From Roseburia sp. AM59-24XD (GTDB taxonomy: Bacteria > Bacillota > Clostridia > Lachnospirales > Lachnospiraceae): 64,000 nt of DNA. This document shows positions 49,280 to 59,650 of the stretch, in pieces. The notes below the pieces were generated by a model. That model searched no databases, was not told the DNA's origin, and saw nothing but the letters and a program-made list of their open reading frames with translations. Made by a program: the position numbers and the translations under genes. The DNA lies in the NCBI RefSeq assembly GCF_003478445.1, contig NZ_QUET01000020.1:16641-80640 (forward strand), written 5' to 3'. Position 1 is the stretch's first letter. Each line of letters opens with the position of its first letter.

Positions 49280-50653
49280 TTAAATCCCTTTGCCATATTG
49301 TTCTCTGGCTGAACTGCCTTTCACCATAGAAAGACACATCAGTGCCGATGATGCCAGCAATAACACCACAACAAGCAGACAGCCGATCATCTGTACGACT
49401 CCAAGCTGCACCGCCAGACCACTCCATATTCCAAAATGTCCGGCTGCCAAAATCACCAGAATGCCAAGCAGCAGGGCTGCCAGAACGATCATAAAAATAT
49501 ACGATACATGGATCCGGAAAATCTTTCCCCAGGTCAGTCCCTGCACATAATAAATCGAATATTTTCTCATATTCTTCTGATACATCAACGTCGAAAGTGT
49601 CACAAACGAAATCATCGTAAACAGTACCATTCCAATCCCCACCGGGATCAGCTCTGAAAGATCTGCCATGATGTTTTGCCATGTATTTTTCCTGATGTAA
49701 TCCAGATCATGAAGAAAACCAAACCGGGAAATCTGAGCGACTTTGTTTTTATTGTATTGGTACACTGACTCAGAACAATTTCGGTCCATCGTGATCAGCG
49801 TCACACCGGACAATATTGTCGTAAAAATCTGCTTTTTTGTCTTCAATACATTTTCATAATTTTTAGAAAGATTTTTCTCTGATTCCTTGTCTGCATATGC
49901 TTCCTGCACACAGTCCAGATTCTTCTTGGATATAAAAAACTCAACCGGATTAAACGCCTCTGACTCCATATAATCAAGCTTGGACAGATCGTCGGTCTGT
50001 TTTACCATATTGCTGAAAAGAATCTGATAATCCACCGAACCGTTATTATTCGACCGGTAAATAATATCCGCAGCAGGATCGATCACTCCAATGATCTTCA
50101 CCGGAATTTTCGTCTGCAGCTCCGTCGTCGAATTAGTATCCACATACACCACGTCTCCGGTCTTATACTGATCCTTATTCTGCAGCACCACAGCCTCAAG
50201 ATATTCCCCTTCCGTACTGTCCGTCTGCAGCCATTTGCCCGATTTTAATGCCGGCTGATACCCGCTGATCCACGCATCATCATACGCCCAGACATTCTTG
50301 TAATAGGAATTTCTCTTGCGCGCATCGGTAATTTCCTGGGGTTCCTCCACAAATGCATCCACCGAATACTGACCTTCCACATGAGCATCTTTTAACATCG
50401 CCTCATACGCCTGAGAGCTTTGCACCATCATTCCGTTTTCCGAATCCATATGATAGCTGGAGTCCAACATACAGATAAACCCTTTTCGCTCCACCAGCTT
50501 ACGCACCGGCCGGTATCCGGCATAGCGCACCATAAAGATCGACAGCATTCCCACAACGATTGCAAACAACAGCATCGCCTGAACCAGACATAAAACAGAC
50601 ATCATCACATGCGCCTTACATTCACGCACCGCATATTTCCAAATCATACTCAT
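49280..50653 (-). CDS. FtsX-type permease, MacB-like transporter (second)
   Basis: 457 residues behind GGGGGAG. One N-terminal helix (VMMSVLCLVQAMLLFAIVVGML), an outer domain of about 270 residues, then three helices at 335-440 with the FtsX/MacB core (FTMISFVTLSTLMYQKN, LAALLLGILVILAAGHF, GCLLVVVLLLASSALMCLSMV). It begins eight bases after its paired permease and precedes the ATPase by 85 bases. Confidence 0.85.
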   Translation of the reverse strand: MSMIWKYAVRECKAHVMMSVLCLVQAMLLFAIVVGMLSIFMVRYAGYRPVRKLVERKGFICMLDSSYHMDSENGMMVQSSQAYEAMLKDAHVEGQYSVDAFVEEPQEITDARKRNSYYKNVWAYDDAWISGYQPALKSGKWLQTDSTEGEYLEAVVLQNKDQYKTGDVVYVDTNSTTELQTKIPVKIIGVIDPAADIIYRSNNNGSVDYQILFSNMVKQTDDLSKLDYMESEAFNPVEFFISKKNLDCVQEAYADKESEKNLSKNYENVLKTKKQIFTTILSGVTLITMDRNCSESVYQYNKNKVAQISRFGFLHDLDYIRKNTWQNIMADLSELIPVGIGMVLFTMISFVTLSTLMYQKNMRKYSIYYVQGLTWGKIFRIHVSYIFMIVLAALLLGILVILAAGHFGIWSGLAVQLGVVQMIGCLLVVVLLLASSALMCLSMVKGSSAREQYGKGI

Positions 50654-50661
50654 CTCCCCCT

Positions 50662-51894
50662 TTAACGTATCATTTTCTTTTTCAGATTCCAGCGTATCAT
50701 CACGAATTGCAGGATAAAGGATGATACAAAGTAAATCAGAAATAAGATCAGATAAACCTTCGTTTGAAAATGAAAGTCAAAGACATTCCATCTTGCTGCC
50801 AGAAACGGCATCAGCAGAAAACGAAATACGAATAATGTAATAAGATATGTTCCAACCGACAAAATCGAACATTCCCCCAGATACATTCCTACACTCCTGC
50901 GATAATCCAGTCCGCATACCCGGAAAATAGTCAATGTCCGCTGTCTGGTTGTCACAATATAATGATATAACGCACAGAAATTAAATGCTGCCACCAGCGA
51001 TACGATAAACACAAGCATAAGGATCGTATTGTACAGATAATCATTTTCCTCTGTCTGCTGCAGTTCATAATTACAGTCTACCCGGTCTCCAAAACACTGT
51101 CTGGCAGCCTGAATCAACAGATTGATCTCCCGCAGAGATATATTATCCTTAAACCGCATATCAATTTCATCCAGCAGCACATCATCCTCTTTTACTGATG
51201 TGATCGGGATAAAACCTGTTCCAATTCCATCCTGCAGACCAATAATTTCATATTCCCGGTCTCCGATCATCACCTTTCCATCATCGGTCAGATTCTTTTT
51301 CAGATAATCACCTTTCATATTCTTCTGGAAGCCATACATAATACATACCTTTTCTCCGGAAGCGTACTCCTGATCGGTAAAATATCTGCCATATTGAAAA
51401 ATGTTCTGTGTCCCGTTTCCAAACTCATAATTGTAAAAAGAATCCGGACCATATTCACTACTGTTGACAATACTGCCGTGATCGATCAGAAAATCCGTTT
51501 CAAAACGATACTCCCCCTCAAGAAGTCCTGTGTGAATATTTAACAGCTTCCCCAGCACTTCCTGATCTGCTTTCTTCGCAAACTTCCTGATATCCGCCAC
51601 GGTCACATCCTGCAGATCATCCCGTTTCTCATATGTCTGGCTCTCCAGATCTCCCACTGTCTGCATCTGGTTATCCGCTCTGGCAATGTCCTTTTGTGCA
51701 TAAGAGCTTTTCAGGCGAAACACGATCTCATTCGCAGCGCTCCTGCTGAGTTCTCTGCGATCCCTGTACTCCCGAAACATTCCATACGACAGATGAATGA
51801 TCAATGTCGATGCCGCGATCGTAATGAGCAGCAGTATAAATATTTTTGTATAATCCCGGGCAAAGGATCTTATATTTTTTAGTATGTATTTCAT
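50662..51894 (-). CDS. FtsX-type permease, MacB-like transporter (first)
   Basis: 410 residues from the ATG at 51894 behind GGGAGGTTTG. N-terminal helix (TKIFILLLITIAASTLIIHL), an outer domain (about 40-270) with Asp/Tyr-rich loops, and C-terminal helices (NTILMLVFIVSLVAAFNFCALYH, VGTYLITLFVFRFLLMPF, VYLILFLIYFVSSFILQFVMI). With the permease at 49280 it forms a heterodimeric MacB-like complex. It follows copy 1 of the repeated 298-residue family by 18 bases. Confidence 0.85.
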   Translation of the reverse strand: MKYILKNIRSFARDYTKIFILLLITIAASTLIIHLSYGMFREYRDRRELSRSAANEIVFRLKSSYAQKDIARADNQMQTVGDLESQTYEKRDDLQDVTVADIRKFAKKADQEVLGKLLNIHTGLLEGEYRFETDFLIDHGSIVNSSEYGPDSFYNYEFGNGTQNIFQYGRYFTDQEYASGEKVCIMYGFQKNMKGDYLKKNLTDDGKVMIGDREYEIIGLQDGIGTGFIPITSVKEDDVLLDEIDMRFKDNISLREINLLIQAARQCFGDRVDCNYELQQTEENDYLYNTILMLVFIVSLVAAFNFCALYHYIVTTRQRTLTIFRVCGLDYRRSVGMYLGECSILSVGTYLITLFVFRFLLMPFLAARWNVFDFHFQTKVYLILFLIYFVSSFILQFVMIRWNLKKKMIR

Positions 51895-51912
51895 AAACAA
51901 ACCTCCCGCCAT

Positions 51913-52809
51913 CTACTGTTTTCTCCGCTTCCGTGCCAGCAAAATTCCCGCCACAATTGTAACAACACAGACAATACCAATGATCATATATAACTTCCCG
52001 GAATTGGGAGCTTTGACATCACTTTCCGTCCCGGCAGAATCATCCTTTAACTCCAGCTTCATATTTTTCTCTGCCTGTTTCACGATCTTTCCTTTTTGAA
52101 TTTTTCTCAAACGGTCAAAAATCTCGTTCTTTTTCTCCTCATACGTCAGCTTCTGAAACTCCTTGTACTTCTTTTTCAGAATTGCTTCCCAGTCAACACC
52201 ATCCGACTGCATTTTCACCATTGATCCTTCCGGCAATTCATGGTCTACTATACAAACTGTCTTTTCCGGCGTCTCATAATAGCTTTTCTCCCCCAAAGTA
52301 TAAAACAATGCGTTATACATCTTTTTTCTGTCATATTTGAAATACTCCCCGGTGCTGTAAATAAACGTAAATTTTTTCGTGTTATTATCAATACATATCG
52401 CAAAGTCACATAACTCTTTCCCGTTTCTCTCTGCAAGAAAAGAAAAGGTAGGCGGTGCATATTTGTCTTCCTCATTCACTGTAACATCATAATCACCATG
52501 CAAAGAATATAGCGTGATCTCATCTGAGTCACGGATCTTTCGCGCAATGTCAACAAAATCTCTATATGTTTTCGGTACATTTCTCAAATAAGTGACCATA
52601 TCAGCGTCCTTATATTTATTATAATACTTCATGGTCTTTTTCACTGCCTTCTTAAAAACTACCGGTGCATTTTTCAAATACGACTCCGGAATCACTTCCG
52701 CGTAAATAGTATCTGCCTGCACCTTTACCGTATACGCTTTTGCCTGCACACCGTCTACGGCAATAACACACAGTAAAATAATGAATAATTTTAAATAATT
52801 TTTCCACAT
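51913..52809 (-). CDS. Repeated secreted/anchored protein family, copy 1 (subfamily A)
   Basis: 298 residues: signal peptide (1-23, IILLCVIAVDGVQAKAYT), an outer domain of about 240 residues, then Asn-Ser-Gly-Lys, one helix (LYMIIGIVCVVTIVAGILLA) and tail RKRRKQ. Conserved strips are VFKKAVKKTMKYYNKYKDAD, DIARKIRDSDEI, PEKTVCI and MQSDGVDWEAILKKKYKEF. No enzyme motif. Three more copies lie at 58.6, 59.7 and 62.3 kb; copy 1 is closest to copy 3. Here it sits between the ABC-2 ATPase and the MacB-like permeases. I do not recognise the family. Confidence 0.8.
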   Translation of the reverse strand: MWKNYLKLFIILLCVIAVDGVQAKAYTVKVQADTIYAEVIPESYLKNAPVVFKKAVKKTMKYYNKYKDADMVTYLRNVPKTYRDFVDIARKIRDSDEITLYSLHGDYDVTVNEEDKYAPPTFSFLAERNGKELCDFAICIDNNTKKFTFIYSTGEYFKYDRKKMYNALFYTLGEKSYYETPEKTVCIVDHELPEGSMVKMQSDGVDWEAILKKKYKEFQKLTYEEKKNEIFDRLRKIQKGKIVKQAEKNMKLELKDDSAGTESDVKAPNSGKLYMIIGIVCVVTIVAGILLARKRRKQ

Positions 52810-52830
52810 ATCACGGTCACCTGCCTTTCA

Positions 52831-53706
52831 TCAATCTTCCTGAACAGAAGAATAATACAAATACACCTCATCCAATGTCGGCTCACAATGGCGCCATCCC
52901 TTCGCCTTCATATCCTCTTCAGACAGCACTCTCATATTGATCCCCTCACGGCACTGCCGCATCGCCGTGACATTGTACAAGCTCTGAAATTTCTCCGCCT
53001 GTCCTGCATCGCATGTGATCTCCCACACCTTATCCTTTACCGAATCCATCCACTCCTCCGGGCGCTTGCATCCCCGGTTGGTTCCCTTTTTCATCAGGAT
53101 GATGTGATCTGCCACACAGTCAATGTCACTGATGATGTGGGTTGCCAGGATCACGATCTTATCCATCGCCTCTCTGGCGATCAGATTTCTCAGGGAGATC
53201 CTCTCATTGGGATCCAGTCCCGCTGTCGGCTCATCCAGAATCAGTATCTTCGGATCCCCCATCACTGCCTGTGCAAAAAGAAGACGGCGCTTCATTCCTC
53301 CCGACAGCTGTCCGAAATGCGTGTGGATCTCCTTGTCCAGATGCACCTGCTCAAGCGCTGTATAAATGATCTCCCGCAGCTGCTTTCTGTCATAGTCAAG
53401 CCCCTTCAGGGCAGCGATGTATTCCAGAAACTCTCCCACGCGCATCCGCGGATACCCCACGGATTCCTGCGGAAGATATCCGATCAGTGCCCGGTAATCC
53501 CGCCCCATATCACAGATCTCTTTTCCATCAAACAAAATACTGCCGCCGTCACGCTCCAGATTGCAGGTCAGTATCTTTATCAGGGTGGATTTTCCTGCCC
53601 CGTTTTCCCCCAGCAGACCAAACAGTCCGTTATCCAGTTTTAACGAGAAATCCTTCAACGCCGTTTTATCTCCATAACTTTTTACCACATGCTGTAATTC
53701 TAACAT
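52831..53706 (-). CDS. ABC-2 type transporter ATPase
   Basis: 291 residues behind CGGAGGAAGAT. Walker A GENGAGKST, signature QLSGGMKRR, Walker B ILILDEPTAGLD, and THIISDIDCVAD, in the BcrA/CcmA-like class that drives ABC-2 exporters of antibiotics, lantibiotics or polysaccharides. The C-terminal 80 residues form the usual regulatory domain. It follows the permease gene by 103 bases and precedes family copy 1 by 21. Confidence 0.9.
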   Translation of the reverse strand: MLELQHVVKSYGDKTALKDFSLKLDNGLFGLLGENGAGKSTLIKILTCNLERDGGSILFDGKEICDMGRDYRALIGYLPQESVGYPRMRVGEFLEYIAALKGLDYDRKQLREIIYTALEQVHLDKEIHTHFGQLSGGMKRRLLFAQAVMGDPKILILDEPTAGLDPNERISLRNLIAREAMDKIVILATHIISDIDCVADHIILMKKGTNRGCKRPEEWMDSVKDKVWEITCDAGQAEKFQSLYNVTAMRQCREGINMRVLSEEDMKAKGWRHCEPTLDEVYLYYSSVQED

Positions 53707-53809
53707 ATCTTCCTCCGATCTATTCCGTCCGGGCTTCCGCAGATCCGCTCGGATGAAACATATTTATTGGTTCCATCATCATTTCGCCTTTGCGGAAATA
53801 ACACATCCG

Positions 53810-55836
53810 TCACGCAAACAGAAGCACCGGCAGCAGACTGAATATCAGTGCCGTATAAACTGTAAGACTCTGACTGGATATCTTCCTCTGTACCATTTTT
53901 GTCACACATCCCACCGCAGCCAGATACAATACCCGCAGTGCATAGCTGCACAAAATAACATTTCCCAGACTCATAAATCCAATGTCCTTAAAAACGGTCA
54001 GGTTGTCTGCCGTCACAGACCACGCCTGCAGGGAATAGGTCTGCCCGCACCGCCAGATCCACGGAGCATACACAATGATCCCGGTAAACAGTGCATACAG
54101 AAAGTTCCAGCACATCTTCCGGTGTGTGATCTTTTTCATGCCGGTCCGGCTTGCCATGCAAAGCATTCCCGTCCCACACCATTCATCCTCTCCCCATAGA
54201 CGGGCACTGATGAGCACCATCACGACCACCGCCAGGATACTGCAAAGCTTCAGATATCCTCCGGGCAGCTTCTTTCCAAGCAGTAACAGATATCCCTTTT
54301 CGTACACGATATATGGATCCTTCCTGCCATCCAGATAATCCAGATAGGTATCCACCTCCCGGAGCACATCCAGCTTTTCCAGTTCCGACATTGCCACCTG
54401 CATGGCTGTCTGTGTGTATTTCTGCCCGTTTTGCTCCACATCCTTTTCCAGCGTTTCCAGCTCCGGATCTTCTCCCGGATCTGATCCCGTTTTTCAGGGG
54501 TATCATGCCCCTGAAGTCCCAGCATCACCTCCCGGTAATAGCTCTCCTGTGACGTGGATATCGATTCCTTCGGCGGCCGGTAAACCAACAGCACCACAGC
54601 CAGTGTCAACACCAGCACAAAAAGGCTCCCCTCGTAAATCATGCCTTTCCTGCCTTCCCATCCGGACAGGCTCCGGAAATATTTCGGGCGGTATCGGTGA
54701 CTTCCCCGGTGAAACACCGGCTTCCGGGACAGACTGCTTTCCACTCTCCGGATACGGCTTCGAAAAATGAGTCCTGCCAGAACGAAAAATAAAACACAGG
54801 AGACCGCCGTCCACAGCCCCAGATAACTTACCGGATACTGGAAAAGCTTCAGGGCATGATAACCGGATAACAGCATTTCCTGATTGATACATTGTGCCGG
54901 GCTGAAATACCGGAGCACTGCCAGATATCCCGACAAAGATATCCCGTAAGCGGTAAACAGGGAAACTCCTGTAAAAAGACCATACAGGATAACCGTCCTC
55001 ACAGCACTGCGTCCCACACATGCCAGCCAGAAAAAGATCGTATAAAGCAGTAAAAAGCCTGCTGTTTTACAGACAAGAAAAACGCATACAAACCAGAATA
55101 CCGTGATCCTCCGGTCAACCCCCACAAATTCCGGCAAAACCTGTATGACCCGGTTCCATCCGGTAAATCCATACGCCGATGTATACAGCCGGAGCTTATA
55201 CATCTGGATCAGAAGCAGCACCGCCGCCGATGCCATCAGTCCCACAGCCCATTTGATGCGCGTCAGCCATGCAGCCCCATTCCGGGCAGCCATATTGATG
55301 CCGTCCATTCCCGATTCCGCTTCCCATACCACCAGCCGGAATATGATCAATAACATCATCAGCACTGCCATCATGTCCGCCACATCCGTATGACAGAACA
55401 GGGAAACTCCTCTTCCTCCCGCAAAGGAAACCTCCGCCGGATCCATTTCCCGGTATTTCGCCTGCAGCTTTTTCTGCAGACGCTCCTGATAAACATTCTT
55501 CCCCAGACCACGCAGTCCGCCGGATCCCCCGGAGCGGATCTTGTCCAGATAATTCTCATAATTGTGTGCCGATCTCCATTCCTTCTGTACCACATTTCGG
55601 ACAGGGTCATATTCCTGCTGTTCCTCTGAGAAATATTTTTCCGCTTCCGTCTCCGTCATGTTTTGGACCCGTTCTGCCATTCTGCAGTATTGGGACGGCA
55701 AAAAACTGTCCCCATACGATATCCGGTAAACACGGTACCACAGTATCAAAAGCGTCGCCGCAAAGCACAGAAGAAAAACAGCCAGAAAACCGTCTCTTGT
55801 GACCAGCTTCTTCCATTCCTGCTTTAGTAAATGCAT
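53810..55836 (-). pseudogene. ABC-2 type permease, interrupted by a one-base frameshift
   Basis: Twelve or so hydrophobic helices in two halves. The first frame runs from the ATG at 55836 (behind GGGAGGAGAAG) to a nonsense-like tail; the second frame supplies a soluble coiled segment, then helices KLCSILAVVVMVLISARLW and FLYALFTGIIVYAPWIW and the end SLLPVLLFA. Adding one A at 54469-54472 joins IREK to DPELETLEKDVEQ, giving 675 residues. The partner ATPase follows on the same strand. A long outer segment rich in Arg and Glu lies after the first helix. Both parts look functional, so an assembly error is suspected. Confidence 0.8.
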
Positions 55837-55893
55837 CTTCTCCTCCCTTTCATGATCAAACACCGCATCCGCAGCATTTTCCATCTTTTCCTG

Positions 55894-57066
55894 TTATTCC
55901 ACATCCCACTGGGATTTGTAGACATGTATTTTGGAGACATCTCCTTTTTCCATCGCTTTTAACGGGATCCATGCCGGATTTCCTTCCGCATCCATTCCGT
56001 ACACATGATCCCCTCGGACCGCCTTCGCAAAAAATGGCTCTGTCACCTGACTGCTCCACTTACCGTCAGCGATATCATAAACGGCACACATTAATTTACC
56101 GGTTTTCGGATCTGCCATTCTAAAATACGCCTTTCCTTCCGCTCCGCCCGTCATGGCAATATAGTCTCCCTTTTCGTTGATCTTTTCTACGGAACCGTTT
56201 TGTTCCGAATAACGGTACAGATCCTGATCTTTTGTATAAAACAGATATCCGTTTTTACACAGAAGCACGTTATTATTTCCAAAACCATCCAGCGATTCCT
56301 TCACTTTTCCGGATACCGGATCAAGTGCCTTTACACAGGTTCTGACATGTTCCTTTTCAAACTGCCGGTCCTCGCTGTGAGCCAGAATATCATCCTTAGC
56401 TGCGTCCGAATACGCATAAGAAATATAGAACCATTTTTCTCCCATCGCCATCCCATCCGGCGTATAATTATTCCCTTCTTCCTGAAACAAATGCTGTCCC
56501 TTCTTCTCCTGAAGATCATACGCATAGATCCCGTAAACCGTGGATTCCTGACCATCCTTTTCCATCTGCAGATAAGATATGTAGACCATACTGCCATGAT
56601 ATAACACATCATAGACCTGATCTGCCTGCATCAGATCCGCAAGCTTTCTCCGGTCTTTCCCCTCAAGATCCGCCACATATAATGCATACTTTCCATAATC
56701 CTCCTTGGAATCTGCAACATACATGATATGACTGCCGCGGATAGCGATCCCTGCCAGCTGGGAGGCATAAACATACGCCCCACAGGCGGAGTCCTTCGAT
56801 GCCTCATGGCTGCAGTTTTGATCCACGCAGATCAGATCATCCTTTCCGGTGGAATTGTCACAAAACCGGATATAGCTGTCCTGCTGGCGTAATATTCCGT
56901 CTGTCATATAATTTTCATTGTTCAGGTTCCAAAAGCTGTCCTCCCATTTTGATGACCAGAGCCGGTTCTTCATTTTGTCCTGATAACTTTTGACCCCGAT
57001 CACAGCCCCCACAAAGAGTACCAGCAAAATGCCGCATATGATAATTTTCTTTTGTTTCCCTTTCAT
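55894..57066 (-). CDS. Membrane-anchored propeller-like protein (DUF5050-type)
   Basis: 390 residues: an N-terminal anchor helix (IIICGILLVLFVGAVIGV) and an outer domain of repeated four-strand blades (HIMYVADSKEDYGKYALYVADLEG, MVYISYLQMEK, WFYISYAYSD, GYLFYTKDQDLYRY, AYFRMADPKTGKLM). A motif CVDQNCSHEASKDSACGA near residue 80 gives three cysteines and a histidine that could bind metal. DUF5050-type propellers in Firmicutes have no settled function. It starts 64 bases after SBP-like lipoprotein 1 and ends 57 bases before the ABC-2 permease. Confidence 0.75.
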   Translation of the reverse strand: MKGKQKKIIICGILLVLFVGAVIGVKSYQDKMKNRLWSSKWEDSFWNLNNENYMTDGILRQQDSYIRFCDNSTGKDDLICVDQNCSHEASKDSACGAYVYASQLAGIAIRGSHIMYVADSKEDYGKYALYVADLEGKDRRKLADLMQADQVYDVLYHGSMVYISYLQMEKDGQESTVYGIYAYDLQEKKGQHLFQEEGNNYTPDGMAMGEKWFYISYAYSDAAKDDILAHSEDRQFEKEHVRTCVKALDPVSGKVKESLDGFGNNNVLLCKNGYLFYTKDQDLYRYSEQNGSVEKINEKGDYIAMTGGAEGKAYFRMADPKTGKLMCAVYDIADGKWSSQVTEPFFAKAVRGDHVYGMDAEGNPAWIPLKAMEKGDVSKIHVYKSQWDVE

Positions 57067-57129
57067 AACAATAACCTCCTCATCCTCTTCACATCATTTT
57101 GATAAGCTGATCTGTCCCCTGTCCGACAC

Positions 57130-58617
57130 CTATTGTTTCCACTCCGTGATCTGCTTTTGTACCTTCTTTCCCACAGGTTTCCACGTATTCGCTACACGCT
57201 CTGCGGCTTCCTGATATGCTTTTTCAAAATCCTTCTCCTGAAAGCAGTCTACCGATTCCTTCAGCACTTTTTGATATTCTGTCAATTCCTCGTAAAAGCT
57301 GCTGTAATCCGGCCAGAAGCCAAGCATATGTGATGTTGTTCTTGGCGAATAATGAATCCATTTATTGCGGTATTCCCTCATGTTCTTGACCGGTGTGATC
57401 CCCTCTTCTTTCTGTTGAAAGATCCCATCATTCAGCCCAAATGCTGACCGGTCACTGATTCTCTCTACAGAATCTTTCACATAGCCATCCTCGTCTAACA
57501 GCTTTTTCGCATCTTGCTCTCCCCATATCAGAGTATTGGCTATCTCATCATCCGTCCGAAGAATTTTCATAAGCTCCAGTGCTTTTTCCTTCTTATCCGA
57601 ATAAGCAGATATCGCTGTGCCTTCCCCCAAGATTCCTCTTACACACACCGGTCTTCTGACAAAGACATGATCTGAGGGCTTCAGACATTCTTCTGCCGTC
57701 CACGCCATTGCATATTCTCCGCGCTCCTGATGCTGCAGCTCATCCTGTGTCGTTGTGCCATCGTCCATGCCATGAATGACGTACCCTTTCTGATAGCATT
57801 TATGTAGGAAAGACAGATATTCATAAAACTCTTCAAGTTCAAAGGGCTGATGTACGGTTTGATCCTGTATGTTGTAGACAATGTCATCATCGATCATATA
57901 TTTCCGCTTCTTCACCCGTCCCTCGAAAAAGTCCATCATCGGATAACCGGTCACCATCATGTCATTCTTACCGAGCCTGACCCTTTCCATGATCCGGAAT
58001 AAGTCTCCCCAGCTTCCATCCCAGGATTTGATCAGCTTCTGCGACACATGATCCTTTCGAAATGCGATCACCACTTCCGGAACATCATAATAAATTTCAT
58101 TCGGGAAAACATAATTTTTGCCGCTGACACTGTTGCCTTTCCAGACCTCCTTGTCGTACAGTTTATAGACAGCCTTTCCTTCTTTGGAATGAAGCCATTT
58201 GTTTAACGGATAAAAGAGACCACTCTGTAAATACTGTGCCATCTCCCCCTGTGCTGTTTCATAACACACGTCAACATACGCCACATCTACCTCACCGGAT
58301 TTCACTGCTTTTTCAAGTGCATCATGATAAATTTCCTGCTTCTCATAAGTCCTGTCCGTTTTTAGCTTTTTTACCTTAATTGCAAGATCATAACCTTTTT
58401 TTGCAAGCAGTTCATTCGTTTTGTGAATATTTTCCTTCGAAACCCTTGTATTCTCTCTGACCGCCCAGACTACTGTATTTTCTGTCTTTGCTGCAGCCTC
58501 CTTCTTTGCTTCCCCTGCTTTTTTCTCAACATGTTTCTCATGTTGCACGAAACCACTGCATCCCGCCAGCGCAGTAATGACAAACAGTAATAAAATGAGA
58601 TATGTTTTCTTTTTCAT
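57130..58617 (-). CDS. Solute-binding-protein-like lipoprotein 1
   Basis: 495 residues from the ATG at 58617 behind GGGAGGGG. Lipoprotein signal with lipobox LAGC, then a family-1 type solute-binding fold (VVWAVRENTR, YVDVCYETAQGEMAQYLQSGLFYPLNKW, YDVPEVVIAFRKDHVSQ, MVTGYPMMDFFEG, YAMAWTAEECL, ISAYSDKKEKALELMKIL). Very like the copy at 60761, with divergence mainly in the first two thirds. No sugar ABC importer (MalFG-type permeases) lies nearby; the only transporters are exporter-type. It starts 21 bases after family copy 2. Confidence 0.85.
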   Translation of the reverse strand: MKKKTYLILLLFVITALAGCSGFVQHEKHVEKKAGEAKKEAAAKTENTVVWAVRENTRVSKENIHKTNELLAKKGYDLAIKVKKLKTDRTYEKQEIYHDALEKAVKSGEVDVAYVDVCYETAQGEMAQYLQSGLFYPLNKWLHSKEGKAVYKLYDKEVWKGNSVSGKNYVFPNEIYYDVPEVVIAFRKDHVSQKLIKSWDGSWGDLFRIMERVRLGKNDMMVTGYPMMDFFEGRVKKRKYMIDDDIVYNIQDQTVHQPFELEEFYEYLSFLHKCYQKGYVIHGMDDGTTTQDELQHQERGEYAMAWTAEECLKPSDHVFVRRPVCVRGILGEGTAISAYSDKKEKALELMKILRTDDEIANTLIWGEQDAKKLLDEDGYVKDSVERISDRSAFGLNDGIFQQKEEGITPVKNMREYRNKWIHYSPRTTSHMLGFWPDYSSFYEELTEYQKVLKESVDCFQEKDFEKAYQEAAERVANTWKPVGKKVQKQITEWKQ

Positions 58618-58638
58618 AATCACCCCTCCCGTCTCCTA

Positions 58639-59538
58639 CTACCTTTTCCGTTTCCGTACCAACAAAATTCCTGCCACAACCGCAATAACACAGATGATAC
58701 CAATGACCATGTAAACCCTCCCAGAATTAGAAGTTTCGGCGTACACTTCAGGATTACTTGCCGTCTCGACATAATCATTCTTTAACTCCAGCTTCATATT
58801 TTTTTCTACCTTTTTAATTACCTTTTTCTTCTGTGATTTTTTTATATAGTTAAAAATTTCATCTTTTTTCTCATCGTAGGTCTGCTTCTGAAACTCCTTG
58901 TATCTCTTTTTCAAAATTGCGTCCCAGTCAACACCATCCGTCTGCATTTTGATTCTGCCAGACACTTCCAAATTACGTATGCAAATCGTCTTATCCGGTG
59001 TCTCAGCATAACATTTCTCCCCCAGCCAGTAAAACAAAGCATTTTTCGTCGTCTTGCTGTCATATATGAAATACTGAGTCATTTTACTGTAACCAAAAGT
59101 AAGCTTTTTACTCTTGTCATCAATATACAGACTAAATATACAAAGCCTTTTCCCATTTTTTTCAGCAAGAAAATTATAAAAAGGAGTCCCTTCTTCTTCA
59201 TCGTCCACTCCAACATCATAAGGATAAAATGGAGCATGTATCACAATCTCATCTGAGTCATGGATCTTTCGAGCAATTTCAATAAAGTCTCTATACATGT
59301 CTGGTATTGTTCTCATATAGGTGACCGGATCAGCATTCTTATATTTATTGTAATACTTCATGGCTTTTTTCACATTTTTCTTAAAAATAGCCGGGGCATT
59401 TTGCACAAACGACTCTGGAATCACTTCCGAATAAATGCTATCCTCTTTCACTGTTACCGTATACGCTTTTGCCTGCACGCTGTCTACTGCGATAACGCAC
59501 AACAGAATAATCAATAATTTTAAATGATTTTTCCACAT
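58639..59538 (-). CDS. Repeated secreted/anchored protein family, copy 2 (subfamily B)
   Basis: 299 residues. Signal peptide (LLIILLCVIAVDSVQAKA), outer domain with IFKKNVKKAMKYYNKYKNAD, EIARKIHDSDEIVIH, PDKTICI and MQTDGVDWDAILKKRYKEF, then SNSGR, helix (VYMVIGIICVIAVVAGILLV) and tail RKRKR. Closest to copy 4: both share EVIPESF/KSF and AIFKKN, and both are followed 21 bases later by a solute-binding-like lipoprotein. Upstream leader GGCAGGTGACCGTGCC is shared among all copies. Confidence 0.8.
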   Translation of the reverse strand: MWKNHLKLLIILLCVIAVDSVQAKAYTVTVKEDSIYSEVIPESFVQNAPAIFKKNVKKAMKYYNKYKNADPVTYMRTIPDMYRDFIEIARKIHDSDEIVIHAPFYPYDVGVDDEEEGTPFYNFLAEKNGKRLCIFSLYIDDKSKKLTFGYSKMTQYFIYDSKTTKNALFYWLGEKCYAETPDKTICIRNLEVSGRIKMQTDGVDWDAILKKRYKEFQKQTYDEKKDEIFNYIKKSQKKKVIKKVEKNMKLELKNDYVETASNPEVYAETSNSGRVYMVIGIICVIAVVAGILLVRKRKR

Positions 59539-59650
59539 GGCACGGTCACCTGCCTTTCATCCATAAATGACTCATCTATTGTTCAAATAAAGTTACCACG
59601 ACAATTTCTTTATTGAAATCATTATGCAGCCCGTTATACTTGTCATCAAA